The notes: generated by a model not told the origin, from the letters alone. DNA of 64,000 nt from Morchella semilibera (GCA_009192285.1 CM018607.1:186001-250000); one strand, 5' to 3'. Positions 35,801 to 48,471 are shown, counted from the first letter of the stretch. Translations and numbers: made by a program.

Positions 35801-38140
35801 TCGGGTGTTGCTGATAGGTCGAGACAACCAGGCCATATCGTGGGTTTACCCCGGGCGATTTTCTCTGTCCTGGGACATCAAACCACCAGGACCAAGCGCA
35901 CGGCGAAGATAAACGAACACTGCCCTCTAAAACCTGAGACTTGAAGTGATACCATAAGACAGTTTTATAAGCTCTTTATCGCACCTATCAGTTATTATGC
36001 TCCTATCCAATCTAAGATCCATTGGACTAATCTAGCTTAGGCCGGGCCAGAATTAAAGATCCATAGGCCAGCAAAACCAGCCATATGTACCCAGGTTCCT
36101 CAAGGTTGTGCAGCGGCGACAATTTCGCAGCTACTGGCCGCCATGTCCGAAAGACAGAAATGCGTTATTAGAATACATTAGTTAGAGTTCTAGAGTAGTA
36201 TGGTGAAAACAAAAAGGTTGACTGGGAGAGCATCGACCTCGTTGCAATACTCTCAGGGCCCCTGGGACTCTACAATATCTACCATCACAGCAAATAAATC
36301 ATTTGATGCATCTACTAATATAAAAGGGATCTGTGAATGCATTAAAGGATGTATTAAATGGAACGGAGGATATTAATGCATCACAGCAACGAATTTCCTG
36401 GTGACACTAACAAGTGTACTGATACTTTAACTGTGAATAGTCTAAAGCAGGCCTAAAATGGTTGAAATCCTATCAATTTATAGGATGGCATAATAACTTA
36501 ACTTTTCACTAATCTAGTATAATGATTGAAGTTCAACTCTCTGGCAGTTTTCTTATTTTTTAGAGAACTTTTATTAGACTGATGCATTATCTGGGGTTTT
36601 GATGCATTTTTGATGCATTATGAAATAATACATTTTAGATGCATATGCTAATTCATTACATGAGATGGTAGAGTAAGTACGTGGGAAAGCTATCGCTTTG
36701 ATTTTTGAAGCTTTAAGTACGCCGCCTGCAGTACGTAAGGCACTCAAAAGGGAATTTTTCAGAAGATCATTGCCAAAATAGGTACCTGATATTCAGACTG
36801 TCGTGTTATGTCTACTTCCAATACAGGAGGGAGTTTAGCTGCTTTTTTATAACAATGATTGCCTTGGCAAGGAAGCAGCATTGTCATAGTGGTCTAGACC
36901 TTGCCACAATTATTACAGGGTGGATATATTTCCCCGGCTCGCAATAATAATCCCAACAGTGTTCGCCGAGACACGCCGAGTGATAGTCTATGATTCTAAG
37001 AGATGGCGAGTGATCTTTTATGATTAGCTGAAGAACCTGAGTCATCTCTCACGATGGAACTATCAGCCCTTTACTGAACTACACCACGAGGGGATATACG
37101 TTAGGGGCCCCAAAATTACTCAATATAGGCCACGGTCCAGGATGGTCGCGATGCCTAACCCTAACCCATACCCGGCCTCGATGGCGGCCCTTTAGGGCAC
37201 CCAGTGAAGGAACCACGAGGAATTGAGCCTATTTTGACCTTTTCTAATCCCATCTCTTTTTCAGAGAGCCACACCAAAAACCTCCTCAGGGCAGTAGTGG
37301 TATTCTTATAGCTATAGCAAGAATACCGACATAATCGACCTATATTGCACCATACAAAATCAATAGGCCCCTCAGCTCTACTCCCTATAAGGCAATTATT
37401 CTTATAGCAAGTACCCTTGTAGGGAGATTTGACTATACATAGACTCAGGAAATAAGCCTTGCATGGGGTCGGGGGCGCCGAAAGAGGATCCATTGGCTTG
37501 GCTACGTGAGGCGTTCGCGACACCGCCACTATCATAAACCCCTTGGTCAAAATATGACTGACGAAGTAACTATACTGTCTTTCTTCTCTATAGCAGTCAT
37601 TCGCTCAAAGTTGAAATCGTGGGTTGTAAATATAATTTGAGTCGTTGTATCCATTCTAGGGACCCCCGGATACATATTTAACATGCAAGGAGCCTTGCTG
37701 TAATCCTATGCGGGTGACAGATTGCCTTGCTCATTCCGTTGTATTGAAAGCTTCAACTGTGGCTAGGTGGGCCGCAGATAGGTGATTATTTTGTGCATGT
37801 TATCCTTCACTCTACATAGTCATTCCTGGGTATTGAAATCCGGCGAAGGTGTCATGAGGGGGGAAAGATTGCGTAGCACAAATTGATATCAAGGCAAAAG
37901 GTAACATATGAGGTAGGGTATAGAGGTTAAAACTAAATAACTTCAAAATGGCAAACCACGAGAAATACATCAATAGAATCACAAACAAAAGAACTGGCCC
38001 TGAGGCCACCAGTAACCGCACATACTCTCCGATAAAACCGAAGGCTGTGGAAAAATGAACATAGAGAGTACAAAACTATATACCCGCTTTATCAATGACC
38101 TTTTCCTAACTGCCCATCACTAAATAGGTGCGCCGTCATC
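29811..38140. other. Gene-poor, AT-rich stretch of about 8.3 kb
   Basis: No gene is supported by motif or splice pattern. ORFs here are short (up to 129 aa at 37161-37550, minus) and none is recognised. Visible structure: a telomere-like AGGGTTAGGG at about 30102, a short hairpin with 7-bp arms AAGAGGC/GCCTCTT at 30314-30331, a cluster of GATGCATT-like motifs at 36300-36650, and CTAACCCTAACCC at about 37155. It may be old, degraded transposon sequence, but no diagnostic motif was found. Confidence 0.5.
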
Positions 38141-40255
38141 TTACCGCCCTTGCTGTCTCAACTTCTTTCCGTGCCTGCGGCTACTCAGATGGCCATCGAT
38201 CCCCACAAGAAACCTGTCTAGGTCGCAAAGGTTACAATGGAATTTATTCCCCGTGATCGTCACATATGGTGAGTTCCAGGATGCCGGAGTGGTGGCAGGT
38301 GCCGACGGAGGCATGACCGGAGGCACCTGTTGAGTCATGGAGCGCGACTGAAGGTGAGGCGCACGCTGGGCCACCTGGGGAGGCAGGAACTGCAGTGCTC
38401 TCTGGGGGAAGGCCGGTGGTACCCGCCGGGGCGCTGCCGGCTGAGTCGGGGCAGGCGGTGCCGGCTGGAGCGGGGCTACTTGGGCGCTTGGTCCGGCAGT
38501 TCGCCGTTGGGCAGCCAGTTTTTCCTGATGCCTCTCACCCTTTACATGATCTGCCATTCCGACTGCATGTTTGTGCTTCTTGCAGACCGCGCAGTACAGC
38601 TTCTTGGGCTTTATCCTCTTTGCTTTTTTGGGCCTTTGAGGCTGCCCGGGTGCCGCTGCACCCACCCCTGCAGTCTGTGCTGCTCCTGCCTTTTTACCTA
38701 CCTGATTTACCACCTTTCGTCTGTGTTTCTTACTCACTAGGTGCGACTCTTCATCTGCGATTCCCACTCTCTTGTTGCAGATGTCGCAGAAGTAAAAGTT
38801 GGAGTCGTATGGGAGAGGAATTCTAGATTTGTGCGGAATGTGCTTTACGGCAGGACAGAAAGACCTCAGGTGGCCCTCAAGCGATAGGCCTACGAGGGGC
38901 GTGTTGCATAAATTACACGCCCACGGATCCTGTCCCTCCTTTTCATCCAGCCCTGTCTGGACCTCCTTCCCTCTCACGGCCGCAGGGCGGCTGACGGCCG
39001 GACAGAACATCCTGAGGTGGCTCTGGACCGTTAAGCCCATGAGGCGCTCGTGGCATAGGTTACACTCCGACTGGTCATTTTCCCTCTGCCCTGTCTGGAC
39101 CTCCTTCCCCTTGAAGGCCATAGGCGGCAAGGCGGGTGCCGGGGGCGCACGTGATGATTCTGCTTTTCTCCGAAGCTCATCCAGGCGCCTCATATACTGC
39201 TGTTCCAGTTCGACCCGAGCTACCATCTGTTGATGATCGATCCCCGCCAGGTGCTTCTCTTTATCAACCGGCGAATAAAACCTCCGACAGACCTCGCAAT
39301 GGAAGTCCTCCAGCTGAGCCTCCTGTATGCTCATCATGATTGTGTGTCTTTCGCTCTGTAGATGCGTCTCCTGAAACACTGGGTGCATGGTCTTTGAGCA
39401 CAGAGTGCAGTCCAGAGTTTCGACTTCGTCAAGATGGAACTCCTCCATGGAGAGATCAAACTCGGCATTGCAAATGGTGCAGTAGAATGTTTCTCTCAAC
39501 TTGTACTCGTAGGAGGCGAAACGGGGTGGGGGAATGTCGGGGAAGGTCATAGATGACATGATTGTTTCGTCGGAAACGTAGGTATGGCCGCCAGTATCAT
39601 GCTGATCAGCTGCAGGAGTTTCCTCTGGGGCGACGAGTTGAGCTCCATCCTGATCAGCCCGCTGTTTCCGGAACTTTCGGAGGTGATCCTTCCCGAGTAT
39701 GTGCTCCTCCCGAAGGAAGACAGACATATCTTCTTCGCACACTGTACACCACCACATGGGTACATATGCCGGGTCCTCCGATATCGGTACATCCGTTATG
39801 GTTTCGCCGGCTTGTTTCTTTGCCGCACTGATGTGGGTGCGGGAGGTGATGTGGTCGTCGCGCGCAAAGATATTGACGGCTATATTGCAGATTCCGCATG
39901 TCCAGAGCATCCGATCCTCCTCCCCCTCTCCGTATCCATATTCTCCGGCCAGGCTATACTCCTGCCCATGGTATGTTCCATCCTCATCCCACCACCCTTG
40001 GCCGGCGGAATAACCTCCCTCTTCGTATTCACCCTCCTCATCCTCCTCCTCGCCCGATTCGTCCGATCCCTCTCCCTCCTCCGACCCACTTTCATCTTCC
40101 GACCCACCCTCCTCAGATTCATCTTCCCCATTCCCCATTAATCCACCCACCAGTACCCCCGATACATGTCCCCTACCGCCAAACTCATCCGGGGGATAAT
40201 CACCTATCTTATCAACACCCCCCACGACAACCGTTCTAGTACGCTTGCCTACCAT
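38141..40255 (-). CDS. 704-aa poly-zinc-finger protein (U1/matrin-like C2H2 fingers)
   Basis: A single uninterrupted exon. The first ~110 residues are Gly/Glu/Asp/Ser-rich and very acidic. Ten CxxC-based modules follow. Modules 1, 2, 4, 5, 8, 9 and 10 have the U1/matrin-type form CxxC...HLxSxxH (for example CTLCSKTMHPVFQETHLQSERH with a long gap). Module 3 lacks the final His. Modules 6 and 7 end HLRxFC, a CCHC variant, and are preceded by a duplicated GKEVQTG segment, so they arose by internal duplication. Between modules 9 and 10 is a Pro/Ala/Gln-rich linker of about 90 residues with many PP pairs. Fingers of this type commonly bind double-stranded or structured RNA; nuclear RNA or chromatin work is inferred. 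No orthologue is recognised. Several antisense ORFs are shadows. Confidence 0.85.
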   Translation of the reverse strand: MVGKRTRTVVVGGVDKIGDYPPDEFGGRGHVSGVLVGGLMGNGEDESEEGGSEDESGSEEGEGSDESGEEEDEEGEYEEGGYSAGQGWWDEDGTYHGQEYSLAGEYGYGEGEEDRMLWTCGICNIAVNIFARDDHITSRTHISAAKKQAGETITDVPISEDPAYVPMWWCTVCEEDMSVFLREEHILGKDHLRKFRKQRADQDGAQLVAPEETPAADQHDTGGHTYVSDETIMSSMTFPDIPPPRFASYEYKLRETFYCTICNAEFDLSMEEFHLDEVETLDCTLCSKTMHPVFQETHLQSERHTIMMSIQEAQLEDFHCEVCRRFYSPVDKEKHLAGIDHQQMVARVELEQQYMRRLDELRRKAESSRAPPAPALPPMAFKGKEVQTGQRENDQSECNLCHERLMGLTVQSHLRMFCPAVSRPAAVRGKEVQTGLDEKEGQDPWACNLCNTPLVGLSLEGHLRSFCPAVKHIPHKSRIPLPYDSNFYFCDICNKRVGIADEESHLVSKKHRRKVVNQVGKKAGAAQTAGVGAAAPGQPQRPKKAKRIKPKKLYCAVCKKHKHAVGMADHVKGERHQEKLAAQRRTAGPSAQVAPLQPAPPAPTQPAAPRRVPPAFPQRALQFLPPQVAQRAPHLQSRSMTQQVPPVMPPSAPATTPASWNSPYVTITGNKFHCNLCDLDRFLVGIDGHLSSRRHGKKLRQQGR

Positions 40256-41506
40256 AAGAAAATCCTGAAGGACGGGCGCTTTAATGGAATCGTATATATG
40301 GTATCGATCAAGGCCTAATATATATGTACCGTAGGTTTGTGGCGTCTGTGGCGCCAGGACTAAGTTGGGTATTGTAGAAGTGGCTAGCAGCTGCTATGAA
40401 CACCACGACTTTGCGGGTGATTGAGGCTTTACGGAAAAGAGCTTGAATAACTTTGCAATTTGGTGAGAGGATTGACAGAGGTTTCGAGGTATTAGTTGAT
40501 TGCAATACCTCGTGAGCTGGGTACCTATATATATGCGTGTGTATGTCTATCTACCCCCCCCTCCCCACACACAAACAGTGAGTGCTCATACCTGAACTGA
40601 GGGGTTTCATTAGCATCGCCCGACGGGTGCTCCGGCCGGTGGGTTGCCTAAACAGCTCAACCCTAACCCAGTGGTGGGGGAGCGGAGATCTGCATATAGT
40701 TGCCCCCACCAGCGCTGCCTGTTGACTATTAACACGGCGCGCGGTTTTCAATTGAACCAACTCCGCGTAAGCTATATCAAGTGCTTGGACGTGAGACCTG
40801 ATAATTGGTAAGATTGATAGAGTAATGTATTGACAAGGGAGGCGGGGGGAAATCTCTTATGCATGAAAGTCATGTGATCTCCAACTTTTGCTGCGGAATA
40901 TGTCCAGGTAAGATGTTTGTTACATTATCAGTCTTGAAATTAATTGTGAAATGCCAGAGACTTCACTGAATGCTGCTTTATTCTAGTCAATCACTTCCGA
41001 CATAAGCGTGAGAGAGGTTTCGCAAAGGTCTCACTGAGCTCTTTAGAGGAGATTCATATTGCAGAGCCGGGTTTCTGACTAATCTAGCCATAGACCTACT
41101 CTTCGCTAAGCCTTGCGCCTCACGCAGCCCCATCCACAAAAACAAGGCTGGTAGAAGCAGAGTCTTCCGGTAATAGGATTCCTTTACGCCAGGTGTGACT
41201 CAGGGCGCTTACGCAGGTACCAACCAATTCTTGGTGGGTGGCCTAAGCGGGGGAACAAAGACCACCTGGAAAGTATGAAAACTAGCGTTTGTCACTCTTT
41301 TTTACGCTAGCAGTTAGTAAATTTCAATACACATGAGGCTGCGATGAGATTGACAGTCCCGAGACTCTTCGAACTTGACCAAGAATCTCGCTACTCCAGA
41401 TCTGGTCTTTTAGCCAGTCTGGACACCGCCGAGACCCTTGGGTGAACATTTCCGGTCCCTATTAGGTCTATTCGTTACGGATTAACCTGATACTCCAAAT
41501 TGGTAT
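40256..41506. other. Intergenic between the zinc-finger gene and the 16-kb transposon
   Basis: Non-coding. It contains a TATATA stretch near 40296 upstream of the zinc-finger ATG, a C-run near 40553 and a CCCTAACCC motif near 40660. No gene seen. Confidence 0.5.
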
Positions 41507-41790
41507 CCCTGTGGTACATCTGGTGTGGTTCTATTGCTACAATTCTTGTGGTGGCGATAGAACCATTAAGTGGTAGCAATAGAACTACAAAATGGTAGCA
41601 ATAGAACCACAAATGGCCGCTTGGGCCCGGCAACTAATCGTTGCATTGGAACACTGGTGTTGCAATACAACCACGCTACCTCGGCTAGAACATTCGCGAC
41701 CGTGGTTTCATTCACACACGAGTTCTAATAAAACTACAGTATATTGCTAACCGGTGTTTGATTAGAACTCTAGCTAATGAGCGCCTCCAC
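41507..41790. repeat. Left TIR and subterminal repeats
   Basis: The 18-bp TIR is followed by repeated GGTTCTATTGCTAC / GTAGCAATAGAACCAC motifs in both orientations, then TCTAATAAAAC and GATTAGAAC variants. Such arrays are the usual binding sites for the accessory DNA-binding protein of CACTA elements. Confidence 0.8.
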
Positions 41791-41870
41791 ATTGCGCTAA
41801 ACCTATTCCGTAAACCCTTTCTAAAACCACGCGAAACATGCCTTCCATGCGCCAGCTGATTATACAAATG

Positions 41871-41951
41871 AACCCCTAAAAATAATAGAAATATATGAAC
41901 CCTAAAAATAATAGAAATATATGAACCCCTAAAAACAATAGAAATATATGC
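41871..41951. repeat. ~31-bp tandem repeat (CCCTAAAAATAATAGAAATATATGAA)
   Basis: Two and a half nearly identical copies of an AT-rich unit downstream of the accessory gene, inside the transposon. Purpose unknown. Confidence 0.85.
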
Positions 41952-42191
41952 CGAATGTAGCCCTGAAGTAAAAAAAATATGCGCCTGATATCTCGACCGT
42001 TATTGCACGCGTACGTGAATGCTAGAAAAAAAAAAAAGTGAAGGAAGTAAAAGAAAAAAAGAGGAAAACCTCAAGAAACTCTAGATCTAAGTATATCATA
42101 TGAGTATTTGTTAGTATTGCCTATCGGGATTAATCCAGCTCGTAATCGGCAGGCAAATACGGCTGTATTGGATTCGGCGGGGGCGGAATGT

Positions 42192-44662
42192 CTATAGGGT
42201 GAAGTTTTCCCGCTGGCTTTTTAGTTTTCCTCTGGCAATTGCAACACTGTCAGCTGCATGCTCCATTTCCTCGTCCTCGTGGGTCTGCTGGGCCTTCTCA
42301 CTTCTGCGGATTGCCCTTCCCGATTTCCTTGTGAGTGTTCCTGGCTCGAGGGGGTTTTGTCCTTCTCCCGTGATGGTCCTGGTACGTTTAGGTGACTGTC
42401 CATGGTCTTGGTCCCGCAGGGGGAGAGGGTTCTTATGGGGTCGGCCCGGCTTCCTCTTCTGGACCGCCTGGCTTGTCTGGGTAGCCAACTGACTTGCCTC
42501 CAAACCAACCTGAGTAGCAGCAACTTGGGTCTCGCAAGTTTGAGACTTCTGGAATTGAGACTCTTGGAATTGAGACTCTTGGAATTGAGACTCTTGGAAT
42601 TGCGACTGGCTCTCTGGCTGCACCTCGGGCACTGACCCCAAGAAGGACCGAGTAGGCTGTGACTCTTCCGGTTGCGTATCCGTTTTCTTTCCTCTGCCTC
42701 TACCAGTAGGCCGGTTGCGTGGAGCAGCCTTTGCTTTGGCCTTAGGCTTTGATGCAACAATCGGGGGAGCGGTTTGGTTCTATTCATTATAATTAACCTT
42801 ATGGATATACAAAGATGAGCGGGTATGTACGAACCTTCTTGAAACCCGCACGTACCGCGTTCCCAACCTAGGATTTATGAGCCTGTCTATCCCATTAGCG
42901 AGCAATACATACCATGTTAATCCGCAGCAACAGACCTCTGCCGGGGGCAACGGTGGAGGGAGCATATAGACTGCCACGGTCAAATTAACATCCTCGGGAG
43001 TGTGGTCTTCTTTGCCAGATTCTGGTTCCTGTTTTGTATCATTAGCCGGCAGACCTTCAACCAAATGGGGGAGATACTTTCATCGAACCAATCATCTTCG
43101 GCGACCTTCACAAAAACCCCATACTCCCAATGGTCTCTGCAAATCTTTGCCCAATCTTGTGAGCGCCCCAGAGCTGACTACGGGGAAGATTTGCCTTGTC
43201 CGCGATACAACAAAAATGCCGAGTCGTCCCATTTGAGATGTTGAGCAACCAACCTCTCAACTTCCTCAAATGCCACGTGTGTTGGTACATACAATGGCCC
43301 GTTAGTCTTACCCTTGATATAGAATGGGACGACAATAAGCTGCGGGATATGGTTAGACTGGGTGTTGCTTGGCTCCGGGGGTGTTACTTTGGCTAAAAAG
43401 TGTTCAGGTTGGGTGCTAGGGCCAACTGTGGGTCGCGGTTTGATGTTGGTGTGGTTTACCTTTTTGGTGAACTCAAGTAGGGCTGGGTCAACCTGTGTCT
43501 CTTGTATTATGTCAAAGTTGTCCTCAGAGGTATCAGGCGCATCACTCTTAGTTTCCTCCAAGATTTGAGAGAGATCTCTTTGGTTTATCGGCAAAGACGA
43601 CTCCTGGCTTAGTAAAGAGGGGTATGGGGACTCTTGAGATTCCCAAGATGCAGTTAAGCGAGGAGCACTGCTTGGTAGTTCAAGGAAAGGGGAGGGAATG
43701 GACTGTTGGGGAACTGTGCTTGGAGCCTTACGCTTTGCTCTTGTGGTCAGCTCCTCATCATCTGACTCGTCGTCACCGAGACCGATGGCGGCATAGGCTC
43801 TTGGTTTCCGTCTGCTAATGCCGGTGCCTTTCGGGCCGAGAGTTTTGTCCTTGCTCTTCCCGGCCGACCCTTCCTCTCTCTTCTCCCTATCCGGCCTCCC
43901 CTCTCCATCCTTCTTCTTCGCCTTCCCAAAGGTTCCCAACCTCGACTTTTGGGCCGTTTTATTTCGAACGGCATCGATCAGAACGGCGTGGATGAGATCC
44001 CGGGTGACATCCCGAGGCCACCAGTTGCCGTACTTGATCCGCATGTCAAATGTCAAGTTTTTGACCATCTTGTGCATATCCGCATCGGAGTATTCATCGA
44101 AAGATTTATCGAACTTGTAACGACGTTGATGGGTCTGTACTTTCAGATGCTCGCGGCGCTCCCTGACTTGCTTTATGATATCAATGTGATCGGGGTCCAG
44201 CCCCATACGAATCCTCAACGCCCTGCGGTTCTTGTACCCAGACGGCGCTGTAGGGGGCTTTTTTTTTTTTCGTCGGGGTACCTTCCCTTCCTCATCTCTG
44301 CCCGAGCCAGTATAGTTTGTCTGAGGGGTAGCCTCGCTGGTCTCGCCATCTGTTTCCGCTTGTTTTGTCACCGGCTTTGTCCTACGGGGCTTTGGTGTGG
44401 GGGTCCCTTGGTCAGAGGGGGGCGTCCCTTTCGCTATCGCCGAGAGGACTTGTTGCATCACCAGGATTGGGTGATGGGACCTGGATAACTTCGGTTGTGG
44501 CTGTTTTCGATGAGGAATGAGTAGTTGTCGATGGATTGTGGGGGGGGGGGACTCACACTTTGCCCGTTTTTTGGCAGCTTCCTGCTCGAGTCAACTCTGC
44601 TCGGCGAGTTTTTGCTGCTCTGCCATGAATTCGGCGAAGGTAGTTTCCTTATTGATGCTCAT
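42192..44662 (-). pseudogene. Transposon accessory protein with AT-hooks (two premature stops)
   Basis: This is the second gene of the 16-kb transposon, starting 192 bp downstream of the transposase stop and probably its DNA-binding partner. From the ATG at 44662 (MSINKETTFAEFMAEQQKLAEQ) the frame meets a TGA at 44593-44591, then an intron with a poly-C run. The main exon (to about 43000) is basic and low-complexity: PRRKKKKPPTAP, then FDKSFDEYSDADMHKMVKNL and NWWPRDVTRDLIHAVLIDAV, which look folded. A TAG at 43180-43178 interrupts a frame that continues with GRSQDWAKICRDHWEYGVFV. A later exon has AT-hook-like blocks RPTGRGRGKK and KRKPGRPHKN and a five-fold SQFQE repeat (15-bp tandem, about 42548-42607). 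The exon boundaries around 42780-43060 are uncertain. AT-hooks suit binding to the AT-rich subterminal repeats. Confidence 0.7.
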
Positions 44663-47600
44663 GATGAAAAAAGATGAAAAGGAAATAGATGAAAACAAAT
44701 GCTTGCTCGATGAAATGCTTCGTCTCGATGGATGGATAAGTGGTTGCTGGGGGATAGAGGTGGAAGGAACGTGTTGTTGATGGAAAGAAAAAAAAAAACT
44801 GACAGGGGGTCGCGTCTTCACGAGCACTGCAGTTGCGCATTACAGCTGCGCATATCAGAACAAACATGTATAGCGCAACACAATATACTCTCGCCCGCGA
44901 TTCTTTACAAATCCTATTAGTTCACGAATCTGTTTAGCTGCAATAACCTCCTTAACTCCCATTCCCATTTTATATAGTAGACGGCCATCCATTTGAACCT
45001 GGAAGGGTTGAATGTATGCCAAGCCCTCAGCCGAATGTGACATAGGGTGAGCTGCAGGGTCAGTGCCTGGGGTCTCCAAACGTTCGAGCTCAAGCTCTTC
45101 AGCGTCGAGCTCATCAATATTGACCGAAAAAAAAAATATTACTTGAGCAAATCCGCTACGCGTGGCTCCGTCTGCATTCATGAACTCATACCGAACCAAA
45201 GATGAACTCCTCGTAGAATTGCCCTTTTTCAACAGTGTTGAAGTAGCAATTGTAGGCTCGTAACCAGCTGCAAGTCCAGCCTCCAGGTCAATAATACGTA
45301 GCATTGGCCAGCATGTGCACTCTTTTGGAACATTGTCTATGTCCAGGGGTAGGTCGGCACGCATGTCTGATGCTTTTTGGCGTGTTAGGTATAACTTTAA
45401 AGCTCGACGCTGCCAATTATTGAGAGAGCCTTTTTTGGACTGTCCTTGGAATAAGGGATGCCCATTCGCGACCGGAATATACACACCGCCGGCGCCACGG
45501 GGCGGTGAACCACCAACAGCAGATCCCCGGCTAGGCAATGAAATATTTGGGCGTAATCTTTTCATGAATAAACGATGCAGGAGGACATTGCCATCAGCGT
45601 CTTCGTCTTCGTCTTGGTTATTGTGGGGTGCATTGCATGGTGAAATTACCTATGGAAGATGATTGCGCTGTTCGTTCAACAATATGGTGATCGCAAGATT
45701 GCGGTTGGCCGAAACCCTAGACTTAGCTGATGAGGCTATCATACCGCAAACCCGCTCCATGGGCCATTGCCAGTATACGAACATTGGCCCTGCCCAACGT
45801 AAACCATCTGCGACATGTAATGCTTGATGGAAAACGGGTAGGCAAGCCGGAAGTCTCTCCCAACGATTGCCGTAATAACGCTCCTCATAGTATCGCACAA
45901 AGCGCTCCAAATGTGATTGCACAACTACTATTTCGGCATCTGTAATCTCGTAGTCGCAGCACAAACGAAGGGCGTCCACTAAATTGATGAACTCATTGTA
46001 GTCTAGAGTAGGGAGCCTATCCTTCAAATATATTGGGGCTAGTTGCAGGGCAAACGTCTTCCATTCAGCTGCTTTCATATGTGCACAGTGCTCGGTGAAG
46101 TCTCTAATCGGCTCTCCAAACAATGCTGGGAGGGAGGCAGCGCTGTCCGCCATGTCTTTTCCTATTTCAGACCAATCACTAGGTGATATGTTGTATGGAT
46201 CATCTGTTCGCAGGAACCTCTTGGCTGAGTTGGCCTGCAAGCGGCTACCACTGCTATTAGCCCCCCTCCTTCCCCTCAGCATGGTCCTCCCTGACGGAAC
46301 CTCCGTGACGTCAGAGTCCTCACAATCATCCACATCACTAGGTGCCCTCCTTGTTGAAGCTATATTGGCAGACGCAATATCAGTGAAGAATTTACCACGC
46401 CAGTGTTTTACCATGTCGGGAATGATATTTTCCCACCATAGATGCATGGCGTCTGGTGGAAAGCTCCGAGGAATGTCTATTGACGATAATTCTTTCAAGC
46501 AGCAGTGTCCCTTGATCCCATATTTCTTGGCCACTTTATCCTCACCCGTGGCCACGATGTGTGCCGCCACTCTGCGACTCTGTTCGTTTGTACGCATAGG
46601 AAGTGCGGCGGCATCGTAGGTCTCCCAAGCAGATGCTACGTCACCCCGAGCACCGACACGGTAAATAGGCGGGGGATTTGAAGGAGGCGATAAGGGACAG
46701 TAAATTGAGCGGTTGTGAATTCCATGTACATAGCAATAAGGACAATAGCTAAGGGCTCTATTGCCTTTAAAATTCATCAATTTCTCCCTCCCAGGCATGT
46801 CAGCTCCTATGACCCCAAGATGTGCTTTGAGCGTGAACATCTGTTTACGTGCAGCGTTCCATGCAGGCACTCCGGTTTGAAGCCGTAAAAATTCTTGCAC
46901 AAGTGGAAAGAGGAAGCTACCCAAGTCACTCAGGTTATTGGGTCCAGGAATGAAGCTCACGAGTAACATATTCCGCTTTTTGAAGCGATCTACAGGCGGA
47001 ATATTCAGATTAATCTAGACCCACAGTGGTTAGTACATCCAAACAATTAAAAGAAAATGCACTGCAGCAGAACTGATCATGATTTACCAGCAGTATGAGC
47101 CATATATTGAACACTTTTCGACTTTTGAACACTCTGACTCCATCCGTGCTCATCATAAAAGCTATGTCTGTATCTTGCTGGAATGGACCTTTTTGTTTCA
47201 AGGTATCAAACAGATGACTCGACCAATAATCAGAACGGACACTGCGGCGTCGGTCCTGTTCGGCTGAATAACGGTAGGAAACCAAACTTGCCGCAGTCGA
47301 CGGATTTGAAAACATCAATGCGAGGCGATGTGTGACCGGGATATAGCTGTGCGTTGCATGTGGTATTTTTTTCCCTTCTCGTAGGTCTGACCCCATCCAC
47401 CTTGCACGTTGACAGTACATGCATTTATCCAAATCTGGGTAAGACGCATATGACATATGACTTTCAGGACAACAATCATATTGGATATCTCTTACACCTG
47501 TTCTCTGCTCGATTCTTTTTCGTGCAGTCCGATAATCAAAAGGTCTTTGAGACGGAGGGACAATGGCTGCCACTAAGTCAGAAGAATCTCGTGAGGCTTC

Positions 47601-47958
47601 ACACGCGATCTTATGCTTGAGGGAGATGTCATGCAAGGCAAAGCTCAACATCTCTTGCTTGGTAACTGGTTCTCCGAGGGGGTTCCGGTAATCAAATGCG
47701 GACTGTTCTCCATTCCCGACGTCGACGGCGCGCTCAATGTCGTCATCGGAAACTTCATCCCCACTTCCTGACTCATCCTCTGCACTAGAGACATCAGATG
47801 GTATTGTCTCATCGGAAAAAAACGAATCATGCGAAAAATTACTGTCAGAATGGTTCGTTCGAACAAACCCGCGATGCATTTGGCCCACACGATTATCATC
47901 ATCGTGGCTATCGCTCTCGTTTTCCGTATCACTCATGTTGTCTTGCAGTGGGGGGAGG

Positions 47959-48471
47959 TATCACGGCATGGAGCGCGGTCTAGGGGTGTTGCGGGAAGAG
48001 GGATTAGTCAGGGGTTCTCTTATGATCTTTGGGTTTCAGTGTTAGGGGTTCGGTTCAGAAATAGGGTTTCGGGTATAGGGGATAAAGTTGGGTTCGGAGA
48101 TAGGGGTCTTGGGAGGTTCTATGGAATTCTGTACAGGGATACTCGGGTTAGTCATTGGGTCGGGTGGTGTGATATATATATGGGTCTTGCCCTTGCTTGT
48201 AGATAGTTCTTTTTCTTTCTTCTTTACGCAACCTTCCTATCTCTAGGAGTTTGTAGTTTTTTAGAAATATATCTTTGAAAGATTTCTCATCTCGACGGTT
48301 CAGCCCCCCCAAGGGTAGGACGGCCATCTTCGCCTCGCTTCGTTTCTAGTTTCGCCCTTAGTTACATCTCGCCTCATCTGGTTGTGTCACCACGTATCTC
48401 GTCTCGCCTCGGTAGTGTACCTTGGCCTATCTCGCCCCGCCCTCCCACTCTCTCGCATCGACTCCGTGATA
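47959..48471 (+). mobile_element. Solo LTR (513 bp), TATCACGG family
   Basis: Starts TATCACGGCATGG and ends GACTCCGTGATA, flanked by a perfect 5-bp GGAGG duplication (47954-47958 and 48472-48476). Its internal order (GGTTCTATGGAATTC.., TATATATATGGG, pyrimidine-rich tract, CTCGCCTCG) parallels the LTR of the full element but is clearly diverged, so it is a related subfamily. It interrupts the transposase coding sequence. Confidence 0.9.

Noticed and set aside
37161-37550. 129-aa minus-strand ORF in the AT-rich region
   Set aside because: No motif, no neighbours, and length within chance expectation for the region.
38330-40239. Several plus-strand ORFs over the zinc-finger gene
   Set aside because: They lie opposite a continuous 704-aa frame with repeated zinc-binding motifs and have no motifs of their own.
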